This document shows, in pieces, positions 23,643 to 32,746 of a stretch of 64,000 bases of DNA (positions within the stretch are counted from its first letter, which is position 1; each line of letters starts with the position of its first letter). Location of the stretch: positions 1 to 64,000 of the forward strand of contig JAFVCD010000025.1 in the NCBI GenBank assembly GCA_017479425.1. The letters run 5' to 3'. The notes beneath the pieces are model-generated. The model was not told the origin of the DNA. It ran no database searches and saw nothing but the letters and a program-made list of their open reading frames with translations. The translations under genes and the position numbers were made by a program. This DNA comes from Oscillospiraceae bacterium (GTDB taxonomy: Bacteria; Bacillota; Clostridia; Oscillospirales; Oscillospiraceae).

Positions 23643-24206
23643 TTATCTCAGCTTCAGACCGTCCTTGAAGGCGTCGCCGACGCGCTCGGAAACTCTGTAA
23701 TAGCCGTGGGTGTAGGGGTCAAAGGCGATCGCGTCGACAAGCGAAATATCGACCTTGCCGCCGCGCATAACGCGCTCGTCAGCCGTGACGTTCACAACTT
23801 TGCCGATAACGCCGACGCCGTACTCATTATTCTGATACTCGATGAACTCGCACTCGAGGCAGATCGGAAATTCGTTGATGACCGGCGCATCCACGCACTC
23901 GGCTTTTGACGCAGTCAGACCGCTCTTTGAGAGCTTGTCGGCGCACTTGTTGCCGGACTCTACTCCGAAGTAGTCCGCCTCGACGACGTGGGCGGCGTCG
24001 GCAATGCTGACGGTAAACGCGCCGCGCGCCTTGATGTTCTGCACAGTCTTGTGCGACTCAGTTAGGTTCAGGGCAACAACGTCGCGCTCCTGCATCGTAC
24101 CCCACGCGGCGTTCATGACGTTAACGCTCCCGTCATCATTGTAGGTCGCGATCATCAGCACCGGCATCGGGAAAATGCCCTCGGTGATTTTCAGCTTTTC
24201 TCTCAT
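23643..24206 (-). CDS. Flavin reductase family protein
   Basis: A 187-residue FMN-binding split-barrel protein of the flavin reductase/HMW-rubredoxin family. Typical segments are FPMPVLMIATYNDDGSVNVMNAAWGT near 12-37 and LNLTESHKTVQNIKARGAFTVSIA near 46-69. It probably reduces flavin or transfers electrons with NAD(P)H; the substrate is unknown. Its ATG overlaps the upstream M50 gene's TGA by 3 bp, making it the last gene of the long minus-strand operon. Confidence 0.88.
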   Translation of the reverse strand: MREKLKITEGIFPMPVLMIATYNDDGSVNVMNAAWGTMQERDVVALNLTESHKTVQNIKARGAFTVSIADAAHVVEADYFGVESGNKCADKLSKSGLTASKAECVDAPVINEFPICLECEFIEYQNNEYGVGVIGKVVNVTADERVMRGGKVDISLVDAIAFDPYTHGYYRVSERVGDAFKDGLKLR

Positions 24207-25279
24207 TTTTGTACCTCTTTTCTGCTTATTTCATCAATTAACTCCCGCTCAAGCGCAATATCGCCCGCGGCGGGGTAGCTTTTCGCTATCTTTTCAAAGG
24301 CTTCAAGGCATCGCTGCGCCTCGCCATCGTCAAAGGTGACGAGCCTTGCGACCGCGTAATTTGTCCGCACGGCGCTGATGACCGGCTGCTTCAGAAACGC
24401 CTTGAAGTAGTTATAATCCAAAAATTTTTCCTCCGGCTCGCCGCGAAGAATAGACAGATAGAGCTTATCGCACATAAGATACACGCGGTAGAGCTCTATT
24501 ATTTTTTTATTGAGAAGCTCGTCGCAGAGCCTCTCCGCCGCCTCAAAATCGTGCATATCGAGCGCGCGGTTCTCGCGGAATACGTAGCAGGAGGTAAAGA
24601 GCGCGTTTTCCATATCGCCCTCGAGCGTGAACCACTCCTCCGGCATATCGCGCAGGCGAAGACCATCCATCTGCGCGCGGTTTACCCTGAGCTGGAGCCA
24701 GAGCGCGTCGATGGAGCGCTTATCGCGCAGCATACTGACGCCGTTTGCCCCGTCGTTCGGTACGCCGCCGAGAGACGTGGGAATGCCGTTTCGCAGCGCC
24801 ATAAAGGCGTTTATGAGAAAAACGAGAATGGAAAACGTGCCGCCAAAGCGCAGAAAGAGCGCAAAAAAGACGACCGCGAGAACAAAGTTCACGATAACGC
24901 CGCCGAGGTTATAGAGATGCACCGGCTTTTTGCCGTCCTGCCTCTCCGGCGGCGAGAGCAGACACTGACCGCCGGTTCCGGCGAGGGAAAATCGCTTTAA
25001 GCGCAGTCCCTCGGAGGTCCTGACGAGCATAAGATTGCCCACGCGGAAGCTCACAAAGCCGTAGCCGGTCAGAAGCCCGAATGCGAGATGGCCCGCCTCG
25101 TGCAGAAGGGTGGAGGCAAAATAAATGAGAACTGCGAGAAGCACATAGCCGAGATACGCTGCGAAAAACAGGAAAAAGCTCTCGTCCGCGAGCTCGGCAA
25201 GGTTCGAGGTCAGCACCATCGAAAGCCCGAGCGCAACGCCGAAAAGCATCGAAAGAGTATAATTAAGAGCCTTTTTCAT
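24203..25279 (-). CDS. M50-like membrane metalloprotease
   Basis: A 358-residue membrane protein. After two N-terminal hydrophobic helices, STLLHEAGHLAFGLLTGYGFV near 62-82 carries the HExxH zinc motif of site-2 proteases. More helices extend to about 175 and include NLGGVIVNFVLA; the Asn stands where the second conserved motif of S2P enzymes is expected. The C-terminal 180 residues are soluble and helical, possibly TPR-like. Start chosen at ATG 25279 (AGGTG upstream), 3 bp after recO; further upstream codons lie in recO. Substrate unknown. Confidence 0.8.
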   Translation of the reverse strand: MKKALNYTLSMLFGVALGLSMVLTSNLAELADESFFLFFAAYLGYVLLAVLIYFASTLLHEAGHLAFGLLTGYGFVSFRVGNLMLVRTSEGLRLKRFSLAGTGGQCLLSPPERQDGKKPVHLYNLGGVIVNFVLAVVFFALFLRFGGTFSILVFLINAFMALRNGIPTSLGGVPNDGANGVSMLRDKRSIDALWLQLRVNRAQMDGLRLRDMPEEWFTLEGDMENALFTSCYVFRENRALDMHDFEAAERLCDELLNKKIIELYRVYLMCDKLYLSILRGEPEEKFLDYNYFKAFLKQPVISAVRTNYAVARLVTFDDGEAQRCLEAFEKIAKSYPAAGDIALERELIDEISRKEVQK

Positions 25280-25281
25280 AT

Positions 25282-26019
25282 CTATCGCACCTGCTTGTAG
25301 TAGTCGAGAGAGCGGAAATCCTGCCCGAGCTGCGCTATGAGAAAGCTCTCGCACACGCTCCCAAGCTCGCGCGCCGTGCTCTCGCCGACGGAGAAGCTGA
25401 GAAGCTTTTTCGGCTCTGAATCGGATATGTGGCGCATCGCGGCGAGAGTTCCGCGCCCGATCAGGCGCGCTTCATAATCTCCCTCGCGGCATGAGGCACA
25501 CATCAGCGTGCCGCCCTGAACGCTGAAGGCCGGAACTTCCGGCTCCTTAGCGCACTTCACGCACCCGTCGAGCATCGGCTCAAAGCCGGATATGCACATG
25601 AGCCGCAGCTCAAACGCCGCCTTGACGAGCGCGGGATCGGCTTTTCCGGCGCTCAGCGCATAGAGGCAGTTCAGCCCGAGGCTGAGTATCTCAGGGTCGG
25701 GAATATCCTCGTTCGAGAGCGTTTCAAGCAGCTCCGAGAAGTATGTTCCGAGAGCGTAGAGCGCAAGATCATCGCGCAGGCCCTCGAAAAGCTCGATGGG
25801 CCGCGCCTCTGTCAGCGTGTGGCGGCCCTTCTCCGTGAAAATCGTCATCTCGGAGTAGGCAAGATGCTGGGTCGCGCCCATGAGCTTCGAGCCCTTGCGC
25901 TTGGCGCCGCGCGCGTTTACCGTGATCTTGCCCATTGAATCCGTCAGCACCGTAAGAATCCGGCTCGACTCCTTGTACACGCTGTCGCGCAGAACAAGTC
26001 CGGTTGTGGTGGTGTACAT
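25282..26019 (-). CDS. recO: DNA repair protein RecO
   Basis: A 245-residue RecO, the recombination mediator that loads RecA with RecR. The N-terminal OB fold has TGLVLRDSVYKESSRILTVLTDSMGKITVNARGAKR; the middle has four zinc-ligand Cys (CVKCAKE and CASC) near 150-180. The start ATG 26019 shares one base with the era stop, the usual era-recO coupling. Confidence 0.96.
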   Translation of the reverse strand: MYTTTTGLVLRDSVYKESSRILTVLTDSMGKITVNARGAKRKGSKLMGATQHLAYSEMTIFTEKGRHTLTEARPIELFEGLRDDLALYALGTYFSELLETLSNEDIPDPEILSLGLNCLYALSAGKADPALVKAAFELRLMCISGFEPMLDGCVKCAKEPEVPAFSVQGGTLMCASCREGDYEARLIGRGTLAAMRHISDSEPKKLLSFSVGESTARELGSVCESFLIAQLGQDFRSLDYYKQVR

Positions 26020-26909
26020 TATTCTTCCCTGAAGCCGAAGGTGCGGAGATTCGCGCCGGAGTCGCGCCAGTTCTCCTTGACCTTGACCCATGTTTCAAGG
26101 AACACCTTTGCTTCGAGCATTTTTTCAATCTCAGCGCGCGCGTCGTGACCGATTTTCTTCAGCATTTCGCCGTTTTTGCCGATGATTATGCCCTTGTGGC
26201 TCTGCTTCTCGCAGAAGATAGTCGCCTCGATCTCCACAACGCCGTCCTCGCGCTCATTGAACTTTGTTATCTCGATGTTCACGCCGTGCGGCACCTCGCT
26301 GTCGAGGTTTAAGAGCATTTTCTCGCGGATAAGCTCCGCCGCGAGGGTGCGCTCGGTCTGGTCGGTGAAGGCGTCCTCGGGGAACAGCGCGTCGGACTCG
26401 ACGGCGAACTTCTCAAGCTCGTCAAAGAGAATGTCCAGCCCGTCCTCGCGCTTTGCGGAGATGGGTATAATCGCCTCGAAATCGTGCTTTGCGGCGTAGG
26501 CGGCGATGACGGGCAGCGCCTCAGCCTTCTCGATCGTGTCTATCTTGTTTATTACGAGCACGGCGGGGATATTGAGCTTCTTGATCTTCTCGATGAGAAG
26601 CTCCTCCTGCCTGCCGATATTCGCCTTCGGCTCGACAAGCAGGCACACCGCGTCAACGTCGGCGACGGAGTCCTCGACGACCTTGACCATGTACTCTCCG
26701 AGCTTGTTGCGCGCGCGGTGAAAGCCCGGTGTGTCGATGAAAACAAGCTGCGTTTCATCCTTTTCGGCAACGCCGAAAATGCGGTAGCGCGTCGTCTGCG
26801 GCTTCGGCGTTACTATGGATATCTTCTGCCCGACGAGAGCGTTTACGAGCGTGCTTTTTCCGACGTTCGGGCGCCCGATGAGGGCGATCATTGCGGTTTT
26901 TTTAATCAT
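26019..26909 (-). CDS. era: GTPase Era
   Basis: A 296-residue Era, a GTPase assisting 16S rRNA processing and 30S assembly. G1 GRPNVGKSTLVNALVG at residues 12-27, G3 DTPGFHRARNKLGEYM near 59-74, G4 NKID near 122, and a C-terminal KH domain with GIIIGKNGEMLKKIG near 236-250. AGGAAG precedes the ATG. It lies 4 bp after ybeY in the common ybeY-era-recO order. Confidence 0.98.
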   Translation of the reverse strand: MIKKTAMIALIGRPNVGKSTLVNALVGQKISIVTPKPQTTRYRIFGVAEKDETQLVFIDTPGFHRARNKLGEYMVKVVEDSVADVDAVCLLVEPKANIGRQEELLIEKIKKLNIPAVLVINKIDTIEKAEALPVIAAYAAKHDFEAIIPISAKREDGLDILFDELEKFAVESDALFPEDAFTDQTERTLAAELIREKMLLNLDSEVPHGVNIEITKFNEREDGVVEIEATIFCEKQSHKGIIIGKNGEMLKKIGHDARAEIEKMLEAKVFLETWVKVKENWRDSGANLRTFGFREE

Positions 26910-26913
26910 ATCG

Positions 26914-27393
26914 TTATCTTCCTATTCCCAGAATTTCCATTATCGCGTCCTCGCGCGACCGCATAAGGCGCTTGTCCTCTTCCTCCATGTGGTCGTAGCC
27001 GAGTAAGTGCAGGGTCGAGTGAACTGCAAGGTAGCTTACCTCGCGCCTGTATCCGTGACCGTACTCCTCGCCCTGCTCGGCACAGCGCGGTATGCTTATC
27101 ACCATATCACCGAGGAAAACTGCGCCGGTCTCCGGCTCACGCTCGCATATTTCGGGGTCAAATTCGCCCGGCGTAAGCTCGTTCATCGGAAAGCTCAGAA
27201 CGTCCGTCGGTCTGTCGACGTTTCTCTCGGCAAGGTTTATTTCGTGTATCGTCTCATCGTCAGTGAGCGTGACGTCAACAATATAGTCGCACTCCACGCC
27301 TTCAGCTCTGAGAGCACATTCGACGGCGCGTTTAACGAGCCGGGCCGTTTCGGGGTAACCGAGATTTCTTTTAGTGCGCGTTATCTCTGTCAT
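26914..27393 (-). CDS. ybeY: Endoribonuclease YbeY
   Basis: A 159-residue rRNA maturation factor. The zinc motif HSTLHLLGYDH near 123-133 is complete, and ADRNVDRPTDVLSFP-like sequence (NLAERNVDRPTDVLSFPM) is at about 58-75. Start at 27393 is favoured by GGAGGAACG upstream. It is separated from phoH, its usual neighbour, by two peptidase-like genes. Confidence 0.96.
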   Translation of the reverse strand: MTEITRTKRNLGYPETARLVKRAVECALRAEGVECDYIVDVTLTDDETIHEINLAERNVDRPTDVLSFPMNELTPGEFDPEICEREPETGAVFLGDMVISIPRCAEQGEEYGHGYRREVSYLAVHSTLHLLGYDHMEEEDKRLMRSREDAIMEILGIGR

Positions 27394-27424
27394 ATTCCGT
27401 TCCTCCGACAAAACTCTGTCTGCG

Positions 27425-27889
27425 TCACTCAATGCCGTTTAAGCCATCGTACAATTCATTGAACGATCTGCCTTTTTTGCTGCACCTTCCGTATGAAAGC
27501 TCTCTGTCATCTCCAAACTCAAGTAAAAAGCACTTTGCCAATTCTTCAACGGTTTGCTCAAGCGCCGTAAAAAACTGCCGATAGGCAAAATTGCTTGCAG
27601 ACGAACCTTCTTCAAAACAGTTGATGATGAGCGATTCGGTTACCTGATCCAATGGATACATTTTAATGTGCATCAGCTCATGAACGATAACCTCTTCAAG
27701 ATTTACATTATTCGGATTTGAGACGTTGATAAGAAGAATTGCCTTTCTGTCGTCACAGTCAATTTTGAAATCGCCGGTCTTGCGCCATGCAGGATCTTCG
27801 ACAAATTCTAATCGAATATCCCATGTAGGAGTTATTCGCAGCTTCTTAATATACTTTTCAAACAGTGCCGTTATCTCAGCTTTATCCAT
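27425..27889 (-). CDS. Putative HExxH metallopeptidase-like protein, low GC
   Basis: I do not recognise the exact family of this 154-residue protein. It has VIVHELMHIKMYPL near 67-80, an HExxH zinc motif, and a helical C-terminus. The N-terminus (KLRITPTWDIRLEFVEDPAW) resembles small zincin-like proteins. Base composition is visibly more AT-rich than all neighbours (many AAA, ATT and TTC codons), so it may have been acquired recently. It sits between the M32 carboxypeptidase and ybeY within an otherwise conserved gene string. Whether it is proteolytic is untested. Confidence 0.7.
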   Translation of the reverse strand: MDKAEITALFEKYIKKLRITPTWDIRLEFVEDPAWRKTGDFKIDCDDRKAILLINVSNPNNVNLEEVIVHELMHIKMYPLDQVTESLIINCFEEGSSASNFAYRQFFTALEQTVEELAKCFLLEFGDDRELSYGRCSKKGRSFNELYDGLNGIE

Positions 27890-27904
27890 TCGCGCTTCGC
27901 CCTT

Positions 27905-29401
27905 TCATATTCCGTAGACGTCCTTCATCTTGTTTTCGAGGTAGTCGAGGTAATACTTCGGGTCAAACTCTGCGCCGAGGGCGTTTCCGAGTATCCAATC
28001 CGGGCTCTTCGACGAGCCGTACCGCCATATCCTCTCGCCGAGCCACACTCTTATGGGCGCAAGGTCGCCTGAGGCGACAACGGCGTCAAAGTCCATCTCC
28101 TCGCGCATCTTCGCAAGATACTGCGCGCCGTAGGCAGAACCGAGAGCGTAGGAGGGGAAGTAGCCGATTCCGGCGCCGGACCAGTGGCTGTCCTGCAAGA
28201 TGCCCTCTCTGTCGTTCGGAACCGTCACGCCGAGGTATTCCTTATAGTAGGCGTTCCACATCTCGGGCAGCTCAGCGGTATTCACCTCGCCGTTGATCAT
28301 CCTCTTTTCCATCTCATAGCGGACCATGATGTGCAGTGGGTAGGTCACCTCGTCCGCCTCAGTGCGGATAAGGCTCGGCTGAGCCTTGTTTGCGGCGCGG
28401 TAGATGTCCTGCGCTGAGTATTTGCCGATCTCGGGGCAGAGCCGCACAAGGTCGGGGTAGAGATTTTCAATGAAGCCGCGGCTTCTTCCGACGATGTTCT
28501 CAAAAAAGCGCGACTGCGACTCGTGAATGCCCATTGTAACCCCGCCGGAGAGGCAGGTGAAGCTGAATTTCGGGTCAACACCCAGCTCGTAGAGCGCGTG
28601 ACCGCCCTCGTGGATTACGGAATACATGGAGCTGAGGAACGATTTTTCGTGGTAATGCGTGGTGATTCGCACGTCGTCCGGCGTGAAATTCGTGGTAAAC
28701 GGGTGCTCGGTTTCGCCGATGGCGCATCTGTCGCGCGGGAGCCCCAGCTTGTCCATAAGGATATCGCTGAGGGCGCGCTGCTTTTCAATGGGGAAAAGAA
28801 CCTTCGCCACGCTCTCGTCCGGCGCTTCAGCGGCGCCGACCCTTGCGATGAGCGGCACTATTCTCTCACGGAGAGCGGAGAAAAACGCCTCCGCCTTCTG
28901 CATTGTGAGGCCCTCCTCATACTTGTCGAGACAGTAATCGTATGGCGCGATATCGGGGTTGACCTTCTCGGCAAAGAGCTTTGTAAAGTCGATGACGCGG
29001 CGGAGATATGGCTCAAAAATCGCATACTCGGACTTCTCCTTCGCCTCGTGCCACGCGGAATCGGCCTCGTTCATAAGCTCGGTGTACTCGACGTACTGCT
29101 CGATGGGAACGGCGCGCATCTCCTTGAGATTCTTTTCACGCAGCTCGAGACGGCGGAGGGTGTTATCGTCAAGCTCGTCCGCGTGGGAGCGGAGGGTATC
29201 GAGGATCGCGACGGCGCTCTTGTCTGTCGTGAGCTTGTACGCCTCGCCGGCGAGGTAGCCCATGGTCTTGCCGCGCGGGATATAGCTCTTTTTCGGGGCG
29301 GCGGTCGCGCCGTCATAGCTCAGTATGCCCATCGCGTGACCGAGGGCAAATTCCTTCAGTTCAAGCTCATCGAGCTTATTTACGGCTTCTTGTACGGTCA
29401 T
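27905..29401 (-). CDS. M32 family metallocarboxypeptidase
   Basis: A 498-residue thermostable-carboxypeptidase-1-like enzyme that removes C-terminal residues from peptides. The family's HExxH motif appears as VIHEGGHALYELGV near 257-270. Other conserved stretches are the DVRITTHYHEKSFLSSMYSV region before it and GIHESQSRFFENIVGRS after it. The ATG at 29401 lies inside the phoH 3' end (26-bp overlap), supported by GGAGATAG upstream. It is an unusual insertion between phoH and ybeY. Confidence 0.93.
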   Translation of the reverse strand: MTVQEAVNKLDELELKEFALGHAMGILSYDGATAAPKKSYIPRGKTMGYLAGEAYKLTTDKSAVAILDTLRSHADELDDNTLRRLELREKNLKEMRAVPIEQYVEYTELMNEADSAWHEAKEKSEYAIFEPYLRRVIDFTKLFAEKVNPDIAPYDYCLDKYEEGLTMQKAEAFFSALRERIVPLIARVGAAEAPDESVAKVLFPIEKQRALSDILMDKLGLPRDRCAIGETEHPFTTNFTPDDVRITTHYHEKSFLSSMYSVIHEGGHALYELGVDPKFSFTCLSGGVTMGIHESQSRFFENIVGRSRGFIENLYPDLVRLCPEIGKYSAQDIYRAANKAQPSLIRTEADEVTYPLHIMVRYEMEKRMINGEVNTAELPEMWNAYYKEYLGVTVPNDREGILQDSHWSGAGIGYFPSYALGSAYGAQYLAKMREEMDFDAVVASGDLAPIRVWLGERIWRYGSSKSPDWILGNALGAEFDPKYYLDYLENKMKDVYGI

Positions 29402-30380
29402 TTCTATCTCCAGCTTTCTCTGTCTTTTTCTTCTCGTATTTATCGTAAGCCTCGACTATGCGCTGAACGAGAACGTGGCGCACAACGTCGGAGGCGCTGA
29501 GACGGCAGATCGCAATGCCCTCGACCCCGTCGAGCACGCGCACAGCCTCTCTGAGACCGCTTATCTTGTCTGCGGGCAGGTCTATCTGCGTTTCGTCGCC
29601 GGTGATTACTATCTTCGAGCCGAAGCCGAGGCGGGTCAGAAACATCTTCATCTGCTCGCGCGAGGTGTTCTGCGCCTCGTCGAGGATAATAAAGCTGTCA
29701 TCGAGCGTTCTGCCGCGCATATAAGCGAGCGGCGCGACCTCGATATCACCGCGCTCGAGGTACTTTGTGTAGGTCTCCGCGCCGAGCATCTCAAAGAGCG
29801 CGTCGTAGAGCGGCCTGAGGTACGGATCGACCTTCGATTGCAGATCGCCGGGCAGAAAGCCGAGGCGCTCTCCGGCCTCGACCGCAGGGCGGGTGAGGAT
29901 TATGCGGTTGACCTCTTTTTTGCGGAACGCCGCCACCGCCGCCGCGACGGCGAGGTAGGTCTTGCCTGTTCCGGCCGGGCCGATTCCGAGGGTGACGGTG
30001 TTCTTCGCTATCGCCTCAACGTATCTCTTCTGGCCGAAGGTCTTGGGCTTTACGGGCTTTCCCTTCGCGGTCACGCAAATGACGTCGCGCGCGAGGTCGT
30101 CGATCTTATCCTCCGCGCCGCTCTTCACAAGCCCCATGATATAGCGCACGCTCTGCGCGTCTATGCTCTCGCCCTTCGCGGCGAGGGATATAAGCCCCTC
30201 AATGGTCTTTCGCGCGCGCATCACGCTCTCCGGATCGTCGCCGGAGATTTTTATTTCGCTCTCGCGGTCGGTTATCCTGACGCCCATCTCGCTCTCAATG
30301 AGCCGGAGATTTTCGTCAAATGAGCCGAAAACGCTTATAACGTGCTCCATTCTGTCAACGATTATCGTTTCGTCTGTCAT
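29376..30380 (-). CDS. phoH: PhoH-like ATPase / RNA helicase
   Basis: A 334-residue PhoH family protein. Residues 1-100 form a KH-like domain, then the P-loop GIGPAGTGKTYLAVAAAVAA near 137-156, LTRPAVEAGERLGFLPGD near 172-189, and the Walker B FIILDEAQNT near 234-243. Predicted to act on RNA; the exact role is unclear. The ATG at 30380 (AGGAGAAAA before it) overlaps yqfD by 26 bp, as in the common yqfD-phoH pair. Confidence 0.95.
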   Translation of the reverse strand: MTDETIIVDRMEHVISVFGSFDENLRLIESEMGVRITDRESEIKISGDDPESVMRARKTIEGLISLAAKGESIDAQSVRYIMGLVKSGAEDKIDDLARDVICVTAKGKPVKPKTFGQKRYVEAIAKNTVTLGIGPAGTGKTYLAVAAAVAAFRKKEVNRIILTRPAVEAGERLGFLPGDLQSKVDPYLRPLYDALFEMLGAETYTKYLERGDIEVAPLAYMRGRTLDDSFIILDEAQNTSREQMKMFLTRLGFGSKIVITGDETQIDLPADKISGLREAVRVLDGVEGIAICRLSASDVVRHVLVQRIVEAYDKYEKKKTEKAGDRNDRTRSRK

Positions 30381-31461
30381 AGTTTTCTCCTATATTTTCT
30401 CTGCACTCGGCAAAAAGCGTGACCCTTATGAGCCCGCCCTCCTGCGAGACAGTAAATCTTTCGCTCACTACGCTGCCCTCGACCATATTCCGGCTGAGTG
30501 TATAGGCAAGGCGCGACTTGAGAATATTTGCGGCGCTCTCTGCGTCCGGCTCAAAGTCGGAGGTTTCGTATTCGCACACTCTTACGCGCTCGATCCTTAG
30601 CGGCAGAAACGGAAGCGGCATAGTACATTCTATTGTATCATAATCTGCGGCGCTGTGTCTATTTGAATTGAAAAAATTTATGCGCTTTTCTCCGATAATG
30701 AGGCTCGTGAGTGTCTTTTCGGAGCTTTCACGCAGCTTGAGTTTACATAAAACCGGCATCTCGGCCCTGATTTCGTAGAAGGTGCGCGCTGTGACCTTGC
30801 CCAGCGTGCCTCGCTCGGACGGAACTATCAGCTCATCGCCCGATAAAACCGTGTCGCCGGGCTTGACTACGGAGTTACCCTCGAGGGCGACGGCGGAGGT
30901 TATTATTCCGAATCTGCGCGCGCGTATCGGCTCCGGCGATGGCTCGATTATTTCCGGCGCGGGTATCTCCTCGCGCACAAGAACAAAGAGCTTTGTACCC
31001 TTGAGGTTCAGCGTTATCCACCGGAGGCTTGGCTCGCGCAGAAGGAGCTCGTTCTGCAGTCTGCGGTTTTCTATTTTCCAGAACGGCGAGAAGATATGCA
31101 CCCCGAGATCCCTGAGGTCGGCGATTATTCTCTCGGGCGGCACGCTATCCGCACCGTGGACTTCAATCGACCATATCGTCATCGAGATAAAAACCAGCGC
31201 CGATAATGCGGCAATAAGCCCGAAGTAGAGCATAAAGCGCCATTTTGTGGAGCGCAGGGTTTTAAAAATGCCCTTCTCACGCTCTCTTTCAACTATCGCA
31301 CCCGGCGTTCTGCGCACTCGTTCGCGCCAGGCGACCGGTACGCAGAAGGAGAGCGAGGTTTCTCTTATTCGCAGATCGCTGACCGGCACGCCGCGCGAAA
31401 TGAGAAGGTTTGCCGTCCTCTCCGGCTGAGCCGAGGAGAGCCTGAAATATACTCTGTCCAT
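30355..31461 (-). CDS. yqfD: Sporulation protein YqfD
   Basis: A 368-residue YqfD family protein, made under sigma-E in the mother cell of B. subtilis. A soluble N-terminal part (about 1-80) precedes one membrane helix at about 92-113 (FMLYFGLIAALSALVFISMTI), followed by a POTRA-like/BRO-like C-terminal region (RIIADLRDLGVHIFSPFWKIEN). The customary yqfC gene is missing immediately upstream; instead ylbJ diverges. A sigma-E-type promoter is seen at 31479-31506. Confidence 0.92.
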   Translation of the reverse strand: MDRVYFRLSSAQPERTANLLISRGVPVSDLRIRETSLSFCVPVAWRERVRRTPGAIVEREREKGIFKTLRSTKWRFMLYFGLIAALSALVFISMTIWSIEVHGADSVPPERIIADLRDLGVHIFSPFWKIENRRLQNELLLREPSLRWITLNLKGTKLFVLVREEIPAPEIIEPSPEPIRARRFGIITSAVALEGNSVVKPGDTVLSGDELIVPSERGTLGKVTARTFYEIRAEMPVLCKLKLRESSEKTLTSLIIGEKRINFFNSNRHSAADYDTIECTMPLPFLPLRIERVRVCEYETSDFEPDAESAANILKSRLAYTLSRNMVEGSVVSERFTVSQEGGLIRVTLFAECRENIGENYDRRNDNR

Positions 31462-31478
31462 CTTATCACCCGCTATAA

Positions 31479-31507
31479 TTCTATGTCGCGCCGGGGCGGC
31501 ATATACT
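31479..31507. promoter_or_regulatory. Overlapping divergent sigma-E-type promoters (yqfD / ylbJ)
   Basis: On the minus strand GTATAT (31501-31506) and CATAGAAT (31479-31486) are 14 bp apart, fitting the sigma-E pattern (xATAxx -35, CATAxxxT -10). On the plus strand CATATACT (31500-31507) can act as a -10 for ylbJ, with TTCTATG as a weaker -35. The -10 of each direction thus overlaps the -35 of the other. Both genes belong to the sigma-E regulon in B. subtilis. Confidence 0.5.
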
Positions 31508-31526
31508 TGCGGGAGAGGTGATAAAA

Positions 31527-32510
31527 ATGCTCAGAGCAAGGGCAGCAGACTTTGTCGAGATCTGCGGACTTTTATTTATTACTGCGGGGCTTGCGGTGTT
31601 CCCGTCGGAGCTGATCGCGGCGGCAAAGAGCGGGGTAGAGCTGTGCCTCACCGTAATGCTTCCGTCGCTTTTCCCGTTTTTCGTTCTCTCGAACCTCACG
31701 GTGCGGCTCGGCTTTGCCGATAAGCTCGGAAGGGTGCTCGCGCCTGTGATGCGGCCGGTATTCAACGTCTCCGGCGCCGGTGCGGCGGCGCTTGCGCTCG
31801 GCTTTGTCGGCGGCTATCCCGTCGGAGCAAAGACGGTCATCTCGCTATATAAATCCGGCAGGTTCACGAAAACCGAGGCGGAGCGTATGCTCGCCTACGC
31901 GAATAATTCCGGCCCGGCGTTCATACTCGGAGTTGTCGGCACAGGAATTTTTACGGAGAAGGGCGCGGGGCTTGCGCTTTACCTCGTCCACGCGCTTTCG
32001 AGCCTTATTATCGGCATCCTTTTCCGGTTTTATAAGAGCGGCGAGGCGGCGGAGGCGGTACCCGATGTGAGCGAGAGGCGCGAGAGCGCGGTCAGGGCGT
32101 TCATCGGCTCTGTGGGCGACGGACTCGGACAGTGCCTCTCGATTTCGGCGTTCGTGCTGTTTTTTGCGGTGTTCATAAGACTGCTGTTCCTCTCGGGGGC
32201 GGTCGGCGCGGCGGCCGACCTTCTCGGCGTGTTCGGACTGACAAGAGAGAGCGCCGAGAGCCTCATCACCGGCGCCATCGAGCTTACAAGCGGAGTGTGG
32301 AAAATTCGCGATATCGGCGCAGACTTTTCGTCGCGGCTTGCGCTTGCGGCGTTCATGCTCGGCTGGGCGGGGCTCAGCGTACACTGCCAGGTGCTGAGCT
32401 TTATCGAGGACAGCGGACTGCGCAAGAGCACGTATTTCGCCGGAAAGCTTCTCCACGGAGTTCTCTCCGCCGCGATTATTTGGCTTGCAAATATGCTCGG
32501 CGCGTGGTAA
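31527..32510 (+). CDS. ylbJ: Sporulation integral membrane protein YlbJ
   Basis: A 327-residue polytopic protein with two nucleoside-recognition (gate) domains, needed for spore cortex formation in B. subtilis. Characteristic: VMLPSLFPFFVLSNLTVRLGF near 44-64, a GGYPVGAKTVISLYKSG segment near 95-111, and AYANNSGPAFILGVVGTGIF near 121-140. ATG 31527 has GGGAGAGG at 31511-31518; a GTG at 31518 would overlap this site. It diverges from yqfD. Confidence 0.93.
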   Translation: MLRARAADFVEICGLLFITAGLAVFPSELIAAAKSGVELCLTVMLPSLFPFFVLSNLTVRLGFADKLGRVLAPVMRPVFNVSGAGAAALALGFVGGYPVGAKTVISLYKSGRFTKTEAERMLAYANNSGPAFILGVVGTGIFTEKGAGLALYLVHALSSLIIGILFRFYKSGEAAEAVPDVSERRESAVRAFIGSVGDGLGQCLSISAFVLFFAVFIRLLFLSGAVGAAADLLGVFGLTRESAESLITGAIELTSGVWKIRDIGADFSSRLALAAFMLGWAGLSVHCQVLSFIEDSGLRKSTYFAGKLLHGVLSAAIIWLANMLGAW

Positions 32511-32536
32511 TATAGCCTTGAAGGCGGTGAAAAACG

Positions 32537-32746
32537 ATGCTTTTTAACAAAAAAATCGAGCCGAGCTGCTCGTATTGCGCACATTCCTCGCAGATAAACG
32601 ATACCGAGGCGGCGTGTATAAAAAAGGGCGTCGTGAGCCTTGCGGGTCAGTGCCGCCATTTCAAATACGACCCTCTGCGCCGCGAGCCGCCGCACCCGGC
32701 GGCCATAGACAAATCGCGGTACAGCGAGGAGGATTTTAAACTTTAA
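32537..32746 (+). CDS. Small Cys-rich conserved protein
   Basis: A 69-residue protein with CSYCAH near 11-16, a single Cys at 27 and CRHFKYDPLRREPP near 39-52, possibly a four-Cys metal site. Short proteins of this form are common in Clostridia, without known function. It follows ylbJ by 26 bp with AAGGCGGTG before its ATG, so it is probably cotranscribed and may be sporulation-linked. Confidence 0.75.
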   Translation: MLFNKKIEPSCSYCAHSSQINDTEAACIKKGVVSLAGQCRHFKYDPLRREPPHPAAIDKSRYSEEDFKL

